A DNA stretch of 64,000 bases from Acinetobacter dispersus (GCF_009884975.1 NZ_CP041970.1:1674001-1738000), one strand, 5' to 3'. Counted from the stretch's first letter, positions 48,366 through 58,910 are shown. A program made the numbers and translations. The notes: generated from the sequence alone by a model not told the origin.

Positions 48366-48572
48366 ATGAAAAACAGAGTTGTTAAAGCAAAAAACGTATT
48401 GGCTTTCCGTATTTGGTTAGAAAAATTAGGATATTCGGTTAAAAATCTGACAGATAACCGTGGCTTCACATTTAGCTTTAAAAAAGAATATGGTTTAGTC
48501 ACAGGCGATTTATCTGGTAATGCTTTAGCAATGCAACTGGGTGAAGAGTTTGAAGATCATTTAAAAGCCTAA
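48366..48572 (+). CDS. Small basic hypothetical protein
   Basis: A 68-residue protein from the ATG at 48366, which has a textbook AAGGAGAT ribosome site 5 bases upstream; longer in-frame readings from 48345 are unlikely. The sequence is short and basic at the front (KNRVVKAKNVLAFRIWLEKLGYSV) and acidic at the back (LGEEFEDHLKA). No family is recognised. The strong ribosome site argues that it is expressed. About 300 AT-rich bases without genes precede it, of which the first 70 hold the gloB terminator. Confidence 0.7.
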   Translation: MKNRVVKAKNVLAFRIWLEKLGYSVKNLTDNRGFTFSFKKEYGLVTGDLSGNALAMQLGEEFEDHLKA

Positions 48573-48698
48573 TGGCAAATTTCCCTAGATATCAGGGTTT
48601 CAAAGGGATTTGGAATCCTTGATTGATGCTCATAAAAATAATTAAAACGTATCTATCATTTAATCCTTCATTTTCTAACCATTTCAAACAAAATTTCA

Positions 48699-48727
48699 TT
48701 GGAACAAATGCAAATTCCAAGTATCAT
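48699..48727 (+). promoter_or_regulatory. Promoter upstream of the SAH riboswitch
   Basis: TTGGAA at 48699-48704, a 17-base spacer and TATCAT at 48722-48727. A transcript starting about seven bases on would begin just before the aptamer P1 helix. Confidence 0.55.
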
Positions 48728-48730
48728 TAT

Positions 48731-48835
48731 GCCCAGTCGAGGGATGCTGCGACAATTGATTGGCACTAAAGATCAATTTGCCAGGCTCGACGATCGGTTA
48801 GACACTCGTTTTAACCAACAACGGCATCCGCGAAC
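48731..48835 (+). ncRNA. S-adenosylhomocysteine (SAH) riboswitch
   Basis: The aptamer matches the SAH riboswitch consensus. P1 pairs GTCGAG (48736-48741) with CTCGAC (48786-48791). The conserved GGATGCTGCGAC follows P1, P2 pairs AATTGAT with ATCAATT, and GCCAGGCTCG closes the core. GGTTA / TAACC forms a further hairpin, and GGATGC (48742-48747) pairs with GCATCC (48824-48829) as the pseudoknot helix. It sits 36 bases before ahcY. Known SAH riboswitches switch on SAH-hydrolase genes when SAH accumulates. Confidence 0.9.
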
Positions 48836-48870
48836 AGAATGATCCATACTATTTTTTCTAGGAGATCCTG

Positions 48871-50253
48871 ATGAACGCGGTGAATGCTTCATTTACAGAT
48901 TATAAAGTTGCTGATATTTCCCTTGCTGACTATGGTCGTAAAGAGATCAAACTTGCTGAAGCAGAAATGCCAGCTTTGATCGGTTTACGTAAGCGTTATT
49001 CAGCAGCTAAACCACTTGCTGGCGCAAAAATCTTGGGTTGTATCCACATGACAATCCAAACTGCTGTTTTAATCGAAACATTGGTTGAACTCGGCGCAGA
49101 AGTGCGTTGGACCTCTTGCAATATCTTCTCTACTCAAGACCATGCTGCTGCTGCGATTGCTGCAAGCGGTGTTCCTGTATTCGCGTGGAAAGGCGAAACT
49201 GAAGAAGAATATGTGTGGTGCTTAGAACAGCAAATCAACGTCAACGGTCAGCCTTGGGATGCCAACATGATCTTGGACGATGGCGGTGACTTAACTGCAC
49301 TTGTTCATGAAAAATACCCTGCGCTTTTAGAACGTATCCACGGTATTACTGAAGAAACCACAACAGGTGTACAACGTCTGTTGGAAATGTGGAAAGACGG
49401 TTCGCTTAAAGTACCAGCGATCAACGTGAACGATTCGATCACTAAATCGAAGAATGACAACAAATACGGTTGCCGCCATTCATTAAACGATGCTATCAAA
49501 CGTGCAACTGACATGTTACTTTCTGGCCGTCGTGCACTAGTCATTGGTTATGGCGATGTTGGTAAAGGTTCTGCGCAATCTTTACGTCAAGAAGGCATGA
49601 TCGTTCGTGTAACTGAAGTTGATCCAATCTGTGCAATGCAAGCATGTATGGATGGATACGAAGTTGTATCTCCATATAAAAATGGCGTACAAACTGGCAA
49701 AAAAGAAGATATTAACCAAGACTTATTGGGCAATACTGATCTTGTTGTAACGACAACTGGTAACTACCATGTATGTGATTCTGCAATGTTAGATAGCTTA
49801 AAAGCAGGTGCTGTAGTGTGTAACATCGGTCACTTTGATACAGAGATCGACACTGCATACTTACGTGGTTACAAGTGGGTTGAAGTGAAGCCACAAGTAC
49901 ACCAAGTGTATCGTTCGGAAGACGAAAACAATTACCTCATCCTTCTTTCTGAAGGTCGTTTAGTGAATCTTGGTAATGCAACAGGCCACCCATCACGCGT
50001 GATGGACGGTTCTTTCGCTAACCAAGTGTTAGGTCAAATGCATTTATTTGCTGAAAAATTTGCTGACCTACCTGCTGAGCAAAAACAAGCAGCGATTCGT
50101 GTCGAAGTTCTTCCTAAGAAATTAGATGAAGAAGTGGCTGCTGCAATGGTCCTTGGCTTTGGCGGTGTGTTAACACAATTAACGCAAGTACAAGCAGATT
50201 ACCTTGGCGTTCCTGTAGAAGGTCCGTTCAAATCTGACGCTTATAAATACTAA
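48871..50253 (+). CDS. ahcY: Adenosylhomocysteinase (SAH hydrolase)
   Basis: Splits S-adenosylhomocysteine into adenosine and homocysteine, relieving product inhibition of methyltransferases. The 460-residue protein shows the NAD-binding site [18 protein letters not shown] and the substrate-site blocks [48 protein letters not shown] and [20 protein letters not shown], ending [12 protein letters not shown] riboswitch lies directly upstream. A terminator separates it from metF, which follows 73 bases later. Confidence 0.98.
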   Translation: MNAVNASFTDYKVADISLADYGRKEIKLAEAEMPALIGLRKRYSAAKPLAGAKILGCIHMTIQTAVLIETLVELGAEVRWTSCNIFSTQDHAAAAIAASGVPVFAWKGETEEEYVWCLEQQINVNGQPWDANMILDDGGDLTALVHEKYPALLERIHGITEETTTGVQRLLEMWKDGSLKVPAINVNDSITKSKNDNKYGCRHSLNDAIKRATDMLLSGRRALVIGYGDVGKGSAQSLRQEGMIVRVTEVDPICAMQACMDGYEVVSPYKNGVQTGKKEDINQDLLGNTDLVVTTTGNYHVCDSAMLDSLKAGAVVCNIGHFDTEIDTAYLRGYKWVEVKPQVHQVYRSEDENNYLILLSEGRLVNLGNATGHPSRVMDGSFANQVLGQMHLFAEKFADLPAEQKQAAIRVEVLPKKLDEEVAAAMVLGFGGVLTQLTQVQADYLGVPVEGPFKSDAYKY

Positions 50254-50259
50254 GAAAAT

Positions 50260-50292
50260 CAGGGCAGACGTTTTACGGACTGCCCTTTTTTC
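50260..50292 (+). terminator. Terminator after ahcY
   Basis: AGGGCAG / CTGCCCT stem with a 17-base loop followed by TTTTTT. It stands before metF, so riboswitch control may not extend fully into metF. Confidence 0.8.
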
Positions 50293-50326
50293 TAAAATTT
50301 CCAAGCGATTTTAAAAAGGATTTGAA

Positions 50327-51163
50327 ATGACAAAGCGTGTTCCTATTTCTTTTGAATTTTTCCCACCTAAAACAGATGCGGGCGCGGAAAAATTAAAACT
50401 TGTTCATCAAGAATTACAACTCTTAAATCCAGAATTTTTCTCGATTACTTATGGTGCGGGTGGTTCAACGCGTGAACGTACACTCGCTGCGATTAGTGAC
50501 TTTAACGGCAAAGGTACACCAGTTGCGCCTCACCTCTCTTGTATTGGTGATGACAAAGCACGTATTGCTGAGCTTTTAGATTTATATAAATCTCAAGGGA
50601 TTGATCGTATTGTCGCTTTACGTGGTGACTTACCATCAGGTCAGGTCGGTCTGGGTGAACTCCCTTATGCCCAAGACTTAGTCCGCTTTATTCGTGAGCA
50701 TTCAGGCGATCATTTCCACATTGAAGTGGCTGCTTATCCTGAAATGCATCCACAAGCTGATACCTTTGATAGTGATATTCAACGTTTTGTTGAAAAAGTA
50801 AATGCAGGCGCGAATGCAGGTATTACTCAATTTTTCTTCAATCCAGATGCGTATTTCTATTTTATTGAACGTATTACTAAAGCTGGCGTGAATATTCCAG
50901 TTGCACCAGGTATCATGCCAATTACCAATGCGAGTAACTTGATCCGCTTTGCTGATGGAACAGGTGCAGAAATTCCACGTTGGATTCGTAAGCAACTCGC
51001 AGCGTATGGTGACGATAGCGCAAGCATCAAAGCATTTGGTCACGAAGTGATTGTAAAACTTTGTGAACGCCTGATCGCAGGTGGCGCACCTACCCTACAT
51101 TTTTATTCAATGAACCAAACCGAACCGACTCGACAACTGGTTGTCGATCTTGGTTTAAACTAA
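50327..51163 (+). CDS. metF: Methylenetetrahydrofolate reductase
   Basis: FAD enzyme that makes 5-methyl-THF for homocysteine methylation. The 278-residue protein has SFEFFPPKTDAGAEKL at the start, SITYGAGGSTRERTL, the HLSCIGD segment, RGDLP, AAYPEMHPQA, and ITQFFFNPDAYFYF with GIMPITN. Length is normal. It is placed after ahcY, closing the methyl cycle; rsmE follows directly (22 bases between stop and preferred start), so metF-rsmE are co-transcribed. Confidence 0.97.
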   Translation: MTKRVPISFEFFPPKTDAGAEKLKLVHQELQLLNPEFFSITYGAGGSTRERTLAAISDFNGKGTPVAPHLSCIGDDKARIAELLDLYKSQGIDRIVALRGDLPSGQVGLGELPYAQDLVRFIREHSGDHFHIEVAAYPEMHPQADTFDSDIQRFVEKVNAGANAGITQFFFNPDAYFYFIERITKAGVNIPVAPGIMPITNASNLIRFADGTGAEIPRWIRKQLAAYGDDSASIKAFGHEVIVKLCERLIAGGAPTLHFYSMNQTEPTRQLVVDLGLN

Positions 51164-51185
51164 TTTGTACGAGCACAACCCAAGC

Positions 51186-51905
51186 ATGAATCGTTTTTAT
51201 ATCGAAACCGAATTAAATACAGGCAATACCGTTGAATTAACCGAATCGGTATTTCATCATTGGGTGCGTGTGCTACGTGCAAAAGAACAAGAACAAGCCA
51301 TCTTTTTCAACGGAAAAGGTGGTGAATATGTCGTAACACTAACTCAAATCAACAAAAAAAATGCTTTTGTTTCTGTTGATCAATTTGAAGCAGCAGACCG
51401 TACAGCACCTTTCAAAGTTGTTTTAGGTCAAGTGATGAGTAAAGGTGATCGCATGGATTATGCGATTCAAAAAGCCACTGAACTCGGTGTTACGACCATT
51501 CAACTCCTGACCAGCGAACGCTGTGAAATGCGTTTAAAGTACGACCGTGACCAGAAAAAAATAGACCATTGGCAGTCCGTTGCAATTGCAGCCTGCGAAC
51601 AATGTGGCATGAATCGCGTTCCGCAAGTCCTTGCCCCGATTCCCTTAACAGAGTGGCTAAGTTCAGAGCTGCCTACAACACGTTTAGTACTCGCACCCAA
51701 TAAAGACCAAAACAATGTATTGCTGAATAGCTCCCCTGATTTAGCCTTACTTATTGGTCCTGAAGGTGGCTTAAGTGAAGCAGAGATTAACACTGCCAAT
51801 CAACATCAGTTTCAAAACTGGTGTATTGGTGATCGTGTTCTAAGAACGGAAACAGCGCCAGTTGTCGCTTTATCAATTTTAAATTATCACTTTGCATCGA
51901 ACTAA
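51186..51905 (+). CDS. rsmE: 16S rRNA m3U1498 methyltransferase
   Basis: SPOUT-class methyltransferase that methylates U1498 of 16S rRNA. From the ATG at 51186 (MNRFYIETELN) the protein is 239 residues; an in-frame TTG at 51165 overlaps the metF tail region and is less likely. It has a PUA-like N-terminal domain (HHWVRVLRAKE; FNGKGGEY) and the knotted C-terminal domain (KGDRMDYAIQKATELGV; LLIGPEGGLSEAEI; GDRVLRTETAPVVALSIL). Confidence 0.95.
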   Translation: MNRFYIETELNTGNTVELTESVFHHWVRVLRAKEQEQAIFFNGKGGEYVVTLTQINKKNAFVSVDQFEAADRTAPFKVVLGQVMSKGDRMDYAIQKATELGVTTIQLLTSERCEMRLKYDRDQKKIDHWQSVAIAACEQCGMNRVPQVLAPIPLTEWLSSELPTTRLVLAPNKDQNNVLLNSSPDLALLIGPEGGLSEAEINTANQHQFQNWCIGDRVLRTETAPVVALSILNYHFASN

Positions 51906-52000
51906 AACAGTAGCATTGCTTTCTGTTATGTTTAGCGTTAATTTAAAATAAAACTCTGCTCTGTTTACAAAAAAACAAAGACTGTAAATATAGATAAAAA

Positions 52001-54898
52001 ATGAAAAGGATTATTCTTTGTATGTTAGGGGTTCAGGAAAAAAATTTGCCACAGTTTATCTATACGGATCAAATCGATTATCCAAATCATGTACGTTTAT
52101 TCGTATTAAGCGTATTTTGTATTTGTCTGTTAGATTACGCCCTGTTTGGTCTTTTTTATTCATTTGAATCCAACATCTTCACAACTTGGATGAGCATTAC
52201 CCTCATCCTTTTGTTTAGTTTCACTTGTATCTGTCATTTTCTATTAAAACGCTATTCTTCGGTTCGCTATACCAAACAAACCAACATCATTTTCCAGTTG
52301 ATTTGTTTCTTTACAGGCTTATTGATCGGGGTCAATACCATTGTGATTAATCACTATTTGATGGTAGATGTCCCTCATCTGGTCGGGTCGCATGTTTTAA
52401 CTTTGACTGCCTTGTTACTTACGGCATCTCATATCATTGCACTCACCTTTTTAACTCAACATATTCGCTATTTTTTCTTATTTTTTATTCCAAGTATCTT
52501 CCCTTTAATCGCATCTCAGTTATTACATCGTGATCATGATCACACCTTGTTCTATCTTGCTTATTATTCTTCTTTTTTTGCAACAGTCCTGTGTGCTCAA
52601 GTCACCTATAAAATTCATAAACGTTTAGCTTTGGTACTGGATAAGAATAAACAATTGATTGATGTTGCTGAACAACATAATCAATGGACAGAAGAACTTT
52701 GCCAACAATTACAACGTGAAGTGAATAAATCTAAAGATATTGAAGCGCAACTCCAGTTTAATAATCACTTATTGGAACAGAAGGTTCGTGAGCGTACATT
52801 CGACCTCACACAAATGAATGAAAGTCTAGAAGAACATCGTCAGAACTTAACTTTTGCCCATGAAACTGCGGGCATTCGCCCTTGGGACTGGAATCTTGAA
52901 AATCATACCGTTGGTGTGACCAATGCGCACAGCAATGCAGTTACCCGAAATTCTGAAAATCACTACACCCTATTACATAAAATTATTCATCCAGAAGACA
53001 TCGAGCGGGTAAAAAATACGCTATACAATCACCTCTGCGGTCAAACTAAACGTTATGAAGAAACCTTCAGAATTAAACGCCAAAATGGTGAGTGGACCTG
53101 GATTCACGATGTCGGTCAAGTGATTTTAAGGGATCCAAAAGATGATACGCCTTTACGGATGGTGGGTATTCATCGTGATATCAATCAGGAAAAGAAAGAT
53201 CAGGAGCGTTTAAAACTCGCCGCCAGTGTGTTCGAACAAGCGTCTGAAGGTATTTTTATTTTAGATGAAAACTTTAACTACATTGAAGTGAATCCAAAAT
53301 ACGAGCAACTTACCGGCATCGATAAACAAACCATCATCAATAAACAGTTATTTGAAATCACCAAACAAAATAAACAGCATCACCACAATTTCCATTTGTC
53401 TATTCTCGATACTCTCCGTGAAGAGCATGAATATGAAGGTGAATTTCAAGAAACCTATAGTTCTGAAAAATCTTGCTTCCTCTGGATCCACATCAATGCA
53501 GTGAAAAATGAGCAAGATCGTGTCATCAATTATATTGGCATTGTCTCGGACCAAACTGAACGCAAACATCAAGAACAGCGTTTATCTTACCTCACCAATT
53601 ACGATACGCTGACTGATCTGCCAAATCGCTTTTACTATCAACAACAACTACATCAATATTTGGTCAATGAAGCTTCGATTCAACATTTGGCTGTAATTCG
53701 CTTAAATATTGATCGTTTCCGTGCATTGAATGAAATCATTAGTAATCAAGCTGGTAACGAACTGCTGAAACAGGTCGCACAACGTTTACGCATTAGTAAT
53801 ATTGATGCGCTATTGGTCGCCCACTTAAGTGCAGATGACTTTGCGATCATTTACGAAATGTCACCCTTGCACCCACCAATTCATCAACTGTGTAATAACA
53901 TCGTTGAAGCCTTCAGCAAGCCATTTTATTTGGCTGACCAAGAATACTTCGTGAGTATTTCAATTGGTGTTGCGATTTACCCAGAACATGGTCGCCAAGT
54001 AGATAATTTAAATACCCATGCTGAACAGGCACTGACAGAAGCAAAGCGCTTGGGTGGCAATACCATTCGTTATTATTCCAATGAAAGAGCCAATTTTGTT
54101 GCGAAATATACCGACCTTGAACTTGATCTCAGAAAAGCCATTCAGAACAATGAACTGGTTGTTTACTATCAACCGAAAATTAATGCACACAATAATCAAA
54201 TTAATGGTTTTGAAGCCTTAATCCGCTGGAAGCATCCAACCAAAGGTCTGATCATGCCAAGCATTTTCATTCCTTTAGCCGAAAGTACCAGCCTGATTTC
54301 GGATATTGGTCAATTCGTCTTGCATGAGGCAGCCAAACAACTGCAAACATGGCAAAAACTTGGTTTTAGTAATATCAACATTGCTGTCAATATTGTGGCG
54401 CAGCAGATTTTACGTGGCCAACTTCTACATGACATTGATGCTGTGTTAAATACCTATGCCATTTCAGGGAAAAATCTTGAATTGGAAATTACTGAATCTG
54501 CCTTTATTGAAAATACCGACAGTGTCAAAACGGTGTTAAATGCCATTAAAGAACGTCATATTTCTATCGCTTTAGATGACTTCGGCACAGGCTATTCTTC
54601 ACTCGCCTACTTAACCGAATATCCAATTGACATTTTAAAAATTGACCGAGCTTTTATCTCGAAAATTGGCAATGCCAAACAAGATGCGATAGTTAATGCC
54701 ATGATTGCAATGGGCAAAACCATTGGCCTAAAAGTTGTAGCAGAAGGCGTTGAGACAGAACAGCAGTACGAATACTTGAAACGACAAAATTGCGACATAT
54801 TACAGGGTTACTTATTTTCACAGCCATTAACTTCTGCCCATGCAACGGAATATCTGCAAAAACAGATGCAACAGTCAACTGTAAAATATTCCATTTAA
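52001..54898 (+). CDS. Membrane PAS-GGDEF-EAL protein, predicted c-di-GMP phosphodiesterase
   Basis: A 965-residue inner-membrane signalling protein. The N-terminal 210 residues hold about six hydrophobic helices; a coiled coil (about 220-280) and two PAS domains (about 285-395 and 405-520) follow. The GGDEF domain (about 530-690) is degenerate: the signature reads SADDF near residue 610, so cyclase activity is unlikely. The EAL domain keeps EALIRW near 738, the catalytic Asn and Glu residues, DDFGTGYS near 860 and QGYLFSQP. It should cleave c-di-GMP. The start is uncertain: ATG 52001 lacks a ribosome site and ATG 52022 is possible. Confidence 0.92.
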   Translation: MKRIILCMLGVQEKNLPQFIYTDQIDYPNHVRLFVLSVFCICLLDYALFGLFYSFESNIFTTWMSITLILLFSFTCICHFLLKRYSSVRYTKQTNIIFQLICFFTGLLIGVNTIVINHYLMVDVPHLVGSHVLTLTALLLTASHIIALTFLTQHIRYFFLFFIPSIFPLIASQLLHRDHDHTLFYLAYYSSFFATVLCAQVTYKIHKRLALVLDKNKQLIDVAEQHNQWTEELCQQLQREVNKSKDIEAQLQFNNHLLEQKVRERTFDLTQMNESLEEHRQNLTFAHETAGIRPWDWNLENHTVGVTNAHSNAVTRNSENHYTLLHKIIHPEDIERVKNTLYNHLCGQTKRYEETFRIKRQNGEWTWIHDVGQVILRDPKDDTPLRMVGIHRDINQEKKDQERLKLAASVFEQASEGIFILDENFNYIEVNPKYEQLTGIDKQTIINKQLFEITKQNKQHHHNFHLSILDTLREEHEYEGEFQETYSSEKSCFLWIHINAVKNEQDRVINYIGIVSDQTERKHQEQRLSYLTNYDTLTDLPNRFYYQQQLHQYLVNEASIQHLAVIRLNIDRFRALNEIISNQAGNELLKQVAQRLRISNIDALLVAHLSADDFAIIYEMSPLHPPIHQLCNNIVEAFSKPFYLADQEYFVSISIGVAIYPEHGRQVDNLNTHAEQALTEAKRLGGNTIRYYSNERANFVAKYTDLELDLRKAIQNNELVVYYQPKINAHNNQINGFEALIRWKHPTKGLIMPSIFIPLAESTSLISDIGQFVLHEAAKQLQTWQKLGFSNINIAVNIVAQQILRGQLLHDIDAVLNTYAISGKNLELEITESAFIENTDSVKTVLNAIKERHISIALDDFGTGYSSLAYLTEYPIDILKIDRAFISKIGNAKQDAIVNAMIAMGKTIGLKVVAEGVETEQQYEYLKRQNCDILQGYLFSQPLTSAHATEYLQKQMQQSTVKYSI

Positions 54899-55089
54899 CA
54901 ACTAATTTTGAGCTTTTTGGCAGTTTATTTTACACACAGCATCGATTGTCAATAAGCTTGAAGTTCAGTGAAAATAAGCTTTTTTGACTGTGCGAAAGCA
55001 TGAACTAGTGCTATATTCTTGTGCACTTATCTTAATATCGTAATTAGACAGCTATATGTCTGATTATTATCGGAACAAACGAGACTCAG

Positions 55090-57360
55090 ATGGACGATCA
55101 ATCTTTAAAACAAGCCGCTTTGTATTACCATGAATTTCCAACACCAGGAAAAATCAGTGTGACACCTAGCAAGCAGCTCGTTAACCAACGAGATTTAGCG
55201 CTTGCCTACTCACCAGGTGTTGCTGCTCCATGTTTGGAAATCGAACGTGACCCTTCTGCCGCTGCAAAATATACAGCGCGCGGTAATCTGGTTGCCGTCG
55301 TGAGTAATGGTACAGCCGTGCTTGGTTTAGGAAATATTGGTCCGCTCGCTTCTAAACCTGTGATGGAAGGTAAAGGCGTTCTGTTCAAGAAGTTCGCTGG
55401 TGTTGATGTATTTGATATCGAAATTGATGAAAATGATCCAGACAAGATCGTTGATATCGTTGCTGCATTAGAGCCAACTTTTGGTGGTATCAACTTAGAA
55501 GATATCAAGGCGCCAGAATGTTTCTATATCGAGAAGAAACTTCGCGAACGCATGAAAATTCCAGTGTTCCATGATGACCAACATGGTACCAGTATTATTG
55601 TCGGTTCAGCATTGCTCAATGCTTTGCAACTGGTAAATAAAAAAATTGACGAAATTAAAATCGTTGCATCAGGTGCAGGTGCTGCCGCACTTTCATGCTT
55701 AGATTTACTTTGCGCTTTAGGTGTGAACAAAGCAAATATCTTCGTTGCCGACTCTCGCGGTCTTCTCACAACATCACGTGAAGGATTGGATGATTCGAAA
55801 AAACGTTATGTGCAAGACATTCAAGCCAGCCAATTACATGAAGTTATGGCAGGTGCTGATATGTTCTTGGGTCTTTCAGCTGCAGGTATCTTAACCAAAG
55901 AAATGGTTAAAGAAATGGCTGAAAATCCAATTATTTTTGCACTTGCAAACCCAGATCCTGAGATTTTACCTGAACATGCACATGAAGTTCGCCCAGATGT
56001 GATCATGGCAACAGGACGTTCTGATTATCCAAACCAAGTAAACAATGCACTTTGCTTCCCTTACATCTTCCGTGGTGCACTTGATGTTGGTGCAACTACA
56101 ATTAATGAAGAAATGAAGATTGCATGCGTACACGCAATTGCACGCATGGCACATGTTGAAGCTGATGCTGCAACCTATGGTGAAAAATCTGCATCATTTG
56201 GCCGTGATTACCTAATCCCTCGCCCACTTGATCAACGTTTGATTTTAGAAATCGCGCCTGCTGTAGCGAAAGCTGCAATGGATTCTGGTGTAGCAACACG
56301 CCCTATTGAGGATTTCTCTGCATACCGTCAACGTCTTTCTGAGTTTGTTTATAACTCAGCATTCTTGATGAAACCAATCTTCTCGCAAGCGAAGACTGAT
56401 CCTAAACGTATTGCATATGCTGAAGGTGAAGACCAACGTGTATTACGTGCTGTTCAGATTGTAGTTGATGAAGGCTTAGCGAAACCAATCCTGATTGGTC
56501 GTACTGCGGTAATTGAAGACAATATCAAAAAACTAGGTTTACGCTTGCAACATGGTGTAAACATTGAAATCGTCGATCAGGAAAAGAATCCTTCGTACGA
56601 TGATTTCTGGAAAGAATACCATCAAATCATGCAACGCAAAGGCGTTACTGTTGAATATGCGCAACGTGAAGCACGTCGTCGTTCTACACTTATCGCAGCG
56701 ATGTTGGTTAAATTTGGCAAAGCTGATGGTATGTTGTGTGGTACCTACTCAAGTTACGACATTCATTTAGATTTCGTAAAAAACGTCATTGGCTTAAAAG
56801 AAGGTCGCAGCACATTCTTTACATTGAATGCCTTAATGCTTGAAGATCGCAATTTATTTATTGCTGATACTTATGTAAATACCAATCCAACAGCGGCACA
56901 ACTTGCTGAAATGACGATTTTAGCAGCTGAAGAAGTTCGTCGTTTCGGGATTACACCACGTGTTGCCCTGCTTTCTCATTCAAGCTTCGGTAGCGACCAA
57001 ACTGATGCAAGCGCACAAAAAATGCGCGAAGTCTATCGTTTGCTTTCAGAACAAGCACCTGAGTTAGAAGTGGAAGGTGAAATGCATGGTGATGCAGCAT
57101 TAGATGAAAATATTCGTCACTTCGCATTCCCGAACTCACGTTTCAAAGGTTCAGCAAACTTGTTGATTATGCCTAACCTTGATTCAGCGAACATTTCATT
57201 CAACTTGTTAAAAGCAACTTCTGGTAATAATGTGACTATTGGTCCTATTTTATTAGGTGCTGCAAAACCTGTTCATATTCTTACACCTACAGCAACGACT
57301 CGTCGTTTGGTGAATATGACAGCATTAACAGTTGCTGAAATTCAGCAAAGTCAAAACTAA
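55090..57360 (+). CDS. maeB: NADP-dependent malic enzyme with phosphotransacetylase-like domain
   Basis: Decarboxylates malate to pyruvate with NADP, feeding NADPH supply during growth on C4 acids. The 756-residue protein has the malic-enzyme half (about 1-420; [70 protein letters not shown]) and a C-terminal phosphate-acetyltransferase-like domain (about 430-756; [23 protein letters not shown]) with the usual regulatory role. It is monocistronic; its terminator hairpin overlaps the cca ribosome site. Confidence 0.96.
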   Translation: MDDQSLKQAALYYHEFPTPGKISVTPSKQLVNQRDLALAYSPGVAAPCLEIERDPSAAAKYTARGNLVAVVSNGTAVLGLGNIGPLASKPVMEGKGVLFKKFAGVDVFDIEIDENDPDKIVDIVAALEPTFGGINLEDIKAPECFYIEKKLRERMKIPVFHDDQHGTSIIVGSALLNALQLVNKKIDEIKIVASGAGAAALSCLDLLCALGVNKANIFVADSRGLLTTSREGLDDSKKRYVQDIQASQLHEVMAGADMFLGLSAAGILTKEMVKEMAENPIIFALANPDPEILPEHAHEVRPDVIMATGRSDYPNQVNNALCFPYIFRGALDVGATTINEEMKIACVHAIARMAHVEADAATYGEKSASFGRDYLIPRPLDQRLILEIAPAVAKAAMDSGVATRPIEDFSAYRQRLSEFVYNSAFLMKPIFSQAKTDPKRIAYAEGEDQRVLRAVQIVVDEGLAKPILIGRTAVIEDNIKKLGLRLQHGVNIEIVDQEKNPSYDDFWKEYHQIMQRKGVTVEYAQREARRRSTLIAAMLVKFGKADGMLCGTYSSYDIHLDFVKNVIGLKEGRSTFFTLNALMLEDRNLFIADTYVNTNPTAAQLAEMTILAAEEVRRFGITPRVALLSHSSFGSDQTDASAQKMREVYRLLSEQAPELEVEGEMHGDAALDENIRHFAFPNSRFKGSANLLIMPNLDSANISFNLLKATSGNNVTIGPILLGAAKPVHILTPTATTRRLVNMTALTVAEIQQSQN

Positions 57361-57408
57361 GTCGACTTAAGCCTGGCTTTTCTTGAAAAGCTTCGCTTAA
57401 CGCTTGAG

Positions 57409-57456
57409 AAAACCTCTATTCTGTAGCATGATTGTGTGAAGAATAGAGGTTTTTTC
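57409..57456 (+). terminator. Terminator of maeB overlapping the cca ribosome-binding site
   Basis: A 14-bp perfect stem AAAACCTCTATTCT (57409-57422) / AGAATAGAGGTTTT (57440-57453), a 17-base loop, and a run of six T. The AGAGG used as the cca ribosome site lies in the right arm (57445-57449), 7 bases from the ATG, so folding would hide it. Confidence 0.8.
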
Positions 57457-58683
57457 ATGCAAGTTTATTTAGTAGGCGGTGCAGTTCGAGATCATTTGCT
57501 CGGCCATCCCTATCACGAAAAAGATTATGTGGTGGTTGGAGCAACGCCCGAGCAACTATTGGCTGAAGGTTATCAACCCGTTGGCAAAGATTTTCCTGTA
57601 TTTTTACATCCAAAAACAAAAGAAGAATACGCGCTTGCTCGTACAGAGCGTAAATCTGGTGTGGGTTATCACGGCTTTCAATTTTTTACCGACACTACAG
57701 TTAAGTTAGAAGAAGATCTGATTCGTCGTGATTTAACCATTAACGCAATGGCGATGGATGATGATGGTACAGTATATGACCCCTATGGCGGTCAGCAAGA
57801 TTTAGATCAAAAAATTCTACGTCACGTATCGGATGCATTTACCGAAGATCCACTACGCGTACTCCGTGTAGCGCGTTTTGCTGCTCGTTATGCAAGCTAC
57901 GGCTTTAAAATCGCAGATGAAACTCTAGAATTAATGCAGGAAATTGCCAAATCAGGTGAGCTTGATGCATTAACACCTGAACGCGTCTGGAAAGAAACCT
58001 CGCGTGCATTGCTTGAAGATCACGCAGATGTCTACTTTCAAACACTCAAAGCGTGTGATGCCCTAAAAATTTTATTCCCTGAGATTGACGCGCTATTTGG
58101 TGTACCACAACGTCCTGAATATCATCCTGAGATTGATTGTGGTATTCACACGCTCATGGCACTCAAACAAGCCTGTTTAGCAAAATATGCGCTAGATGTG
58201 CGTTTTGCTGTGCTTGTTCATGATCTTGGCAAGGCACTCACCCCAGTGGACGAATTACCACGCCATATCATGCATGAAGAACGTGGCATAAAGCCTGTGA
58301 CAGATCTCTGTGATCGTTTAAAAGTACCCACCCATTTAAAAAGCTTAGCTTTAATTGTGTGTAAAGAACATTTGAAGTGCCATCAAGTAAAGAATCTGAA
58401 ACCTGGCACTTTATGGCGTCTTTTACAACGCTTAGATGTATTACGTCGACCTGAAAAAGTGGAAGCTTTTGTTCAGGCCTGTGAATGTGATGCCAAAGGT
58501 CGTTTAGGCTTAGAGCAACGCCCGTACCCGCAAGCGCAATACATGTTAGATGCGATGCAAATTGTCAGAAATATTCGCGCGCAAGATTTACCTGAACATG
58601 TCACTGGTCCAGAAATTGGTGAAATGCTGATTCAGTATCGCATTGAAGCACTAGCTAAGTTTAAAGAGTTGCACAATAACTGA
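57457..58683 (+). CDS. cca: tRNA nucleotidyltransferase (CCA-adding enzyme) with HD domain
   Basis: Adds or repairs the 3' CCA of tRNAs. The 408-residue protein starts at the ATG at 57457 (MQVYLVGGAVRDHLL), preferred to an upstream GTG in frame. Class II features: GGAVRDHLLG, HEKDYVVVGATPEQ, RRDLTINAMAMDDDG, RVLRVARFAARYA. The C-terminal HD phosphohydrolase domain is complete with HTLMALKQA and VLVHDLGKALTP, as in long gammaproteobacterial enzymes. Its ribosome site is within the maeB terminator stem, so translation may depend on unfolding. Confidence 0.97.
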   Translation: MQVYLVGGAVRDHLLGHPYHEKDYVVVGATPEQLLAEGYQPVGKDFPVFLHPKTKEEYALARTERKSGVGYHGFQFFTDTTVKLEEDLIRRDLTINAMAMDDDGTVYDPYGGQQDLDQKILRHVSDAFTEDPLRVLRVARFAARYASYGFKIADETLELMQEIAKSGELDALTPERVWKETSRALLEDHADVYFQTLKACDALKILFPEIDALFGVPQRPEYHPEIDCGIHTLMALKQACLAKYALDVRFAVLVHDLGKALTPVDELPRHIMHEERGIKPVTDLCDRLKVPTHLKSLALIVCKEHLKCHQVKNLKPGTLWRLLQRLDVLRRPEKVEAFVQACECDAKGRLGLEQRPYPQAQYMLDAMQIVRNIRAQDLPEHVTGPEIGEMLIQYRIEALAKFKELHNN

Positions 58684-58785
58684 TTAATTTTTAAGTAAAT
58701 TAAGTCTTTTTTATACAGTTTGTCTTATCGATGTACCAAAAAGATTATTAATCAAGCAAACGATTAATTTTATTTACTATTGTTG

Positions 58786-58814
58786 TTGACGCATCTGCTT
58801 TTCATGCCTAAAAT
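58786..58814 (+). promoter_or_regulatory. Strong tRNA promoter
   Basis: TTGACG at 58786-58791, a 17-base spacer and TAAAAT at 58809-58814, followed by the GC-rich discriminator GCGC, as is typical of stable RNA promoters. It precedes both tRNA-Asn genes. Confidence 0.75.
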
Positions 58815-58825
58815 GCGCATCAGAT

Positions 58826-58901
58826 TCTCCAATAGCTCAGTCGGTAGAGCGACGGACTGTTAATCCGCAGGTCCCTGGTTCGAGCCCAGGTTGGAGAGCC
58901 A
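58826..58901 (+). tRNA. tRNA-Asn (anticodon GTT), first copy
   Basis: A 76-base tRNA with encoded CCA. The acceptor stem is TCTCCAA / TTGGAGA, the T loop is TTCGAGC with CCTGG / CCAGG stem, and the anticodon GTT lies at 58859-58861. Discriminator base is G. It is nearly identical to the second copy 9 bases downstream, differing at one acceptor pair. Confidence 0.97.
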
Positions 58902-58910
58902 ATCTACTAA

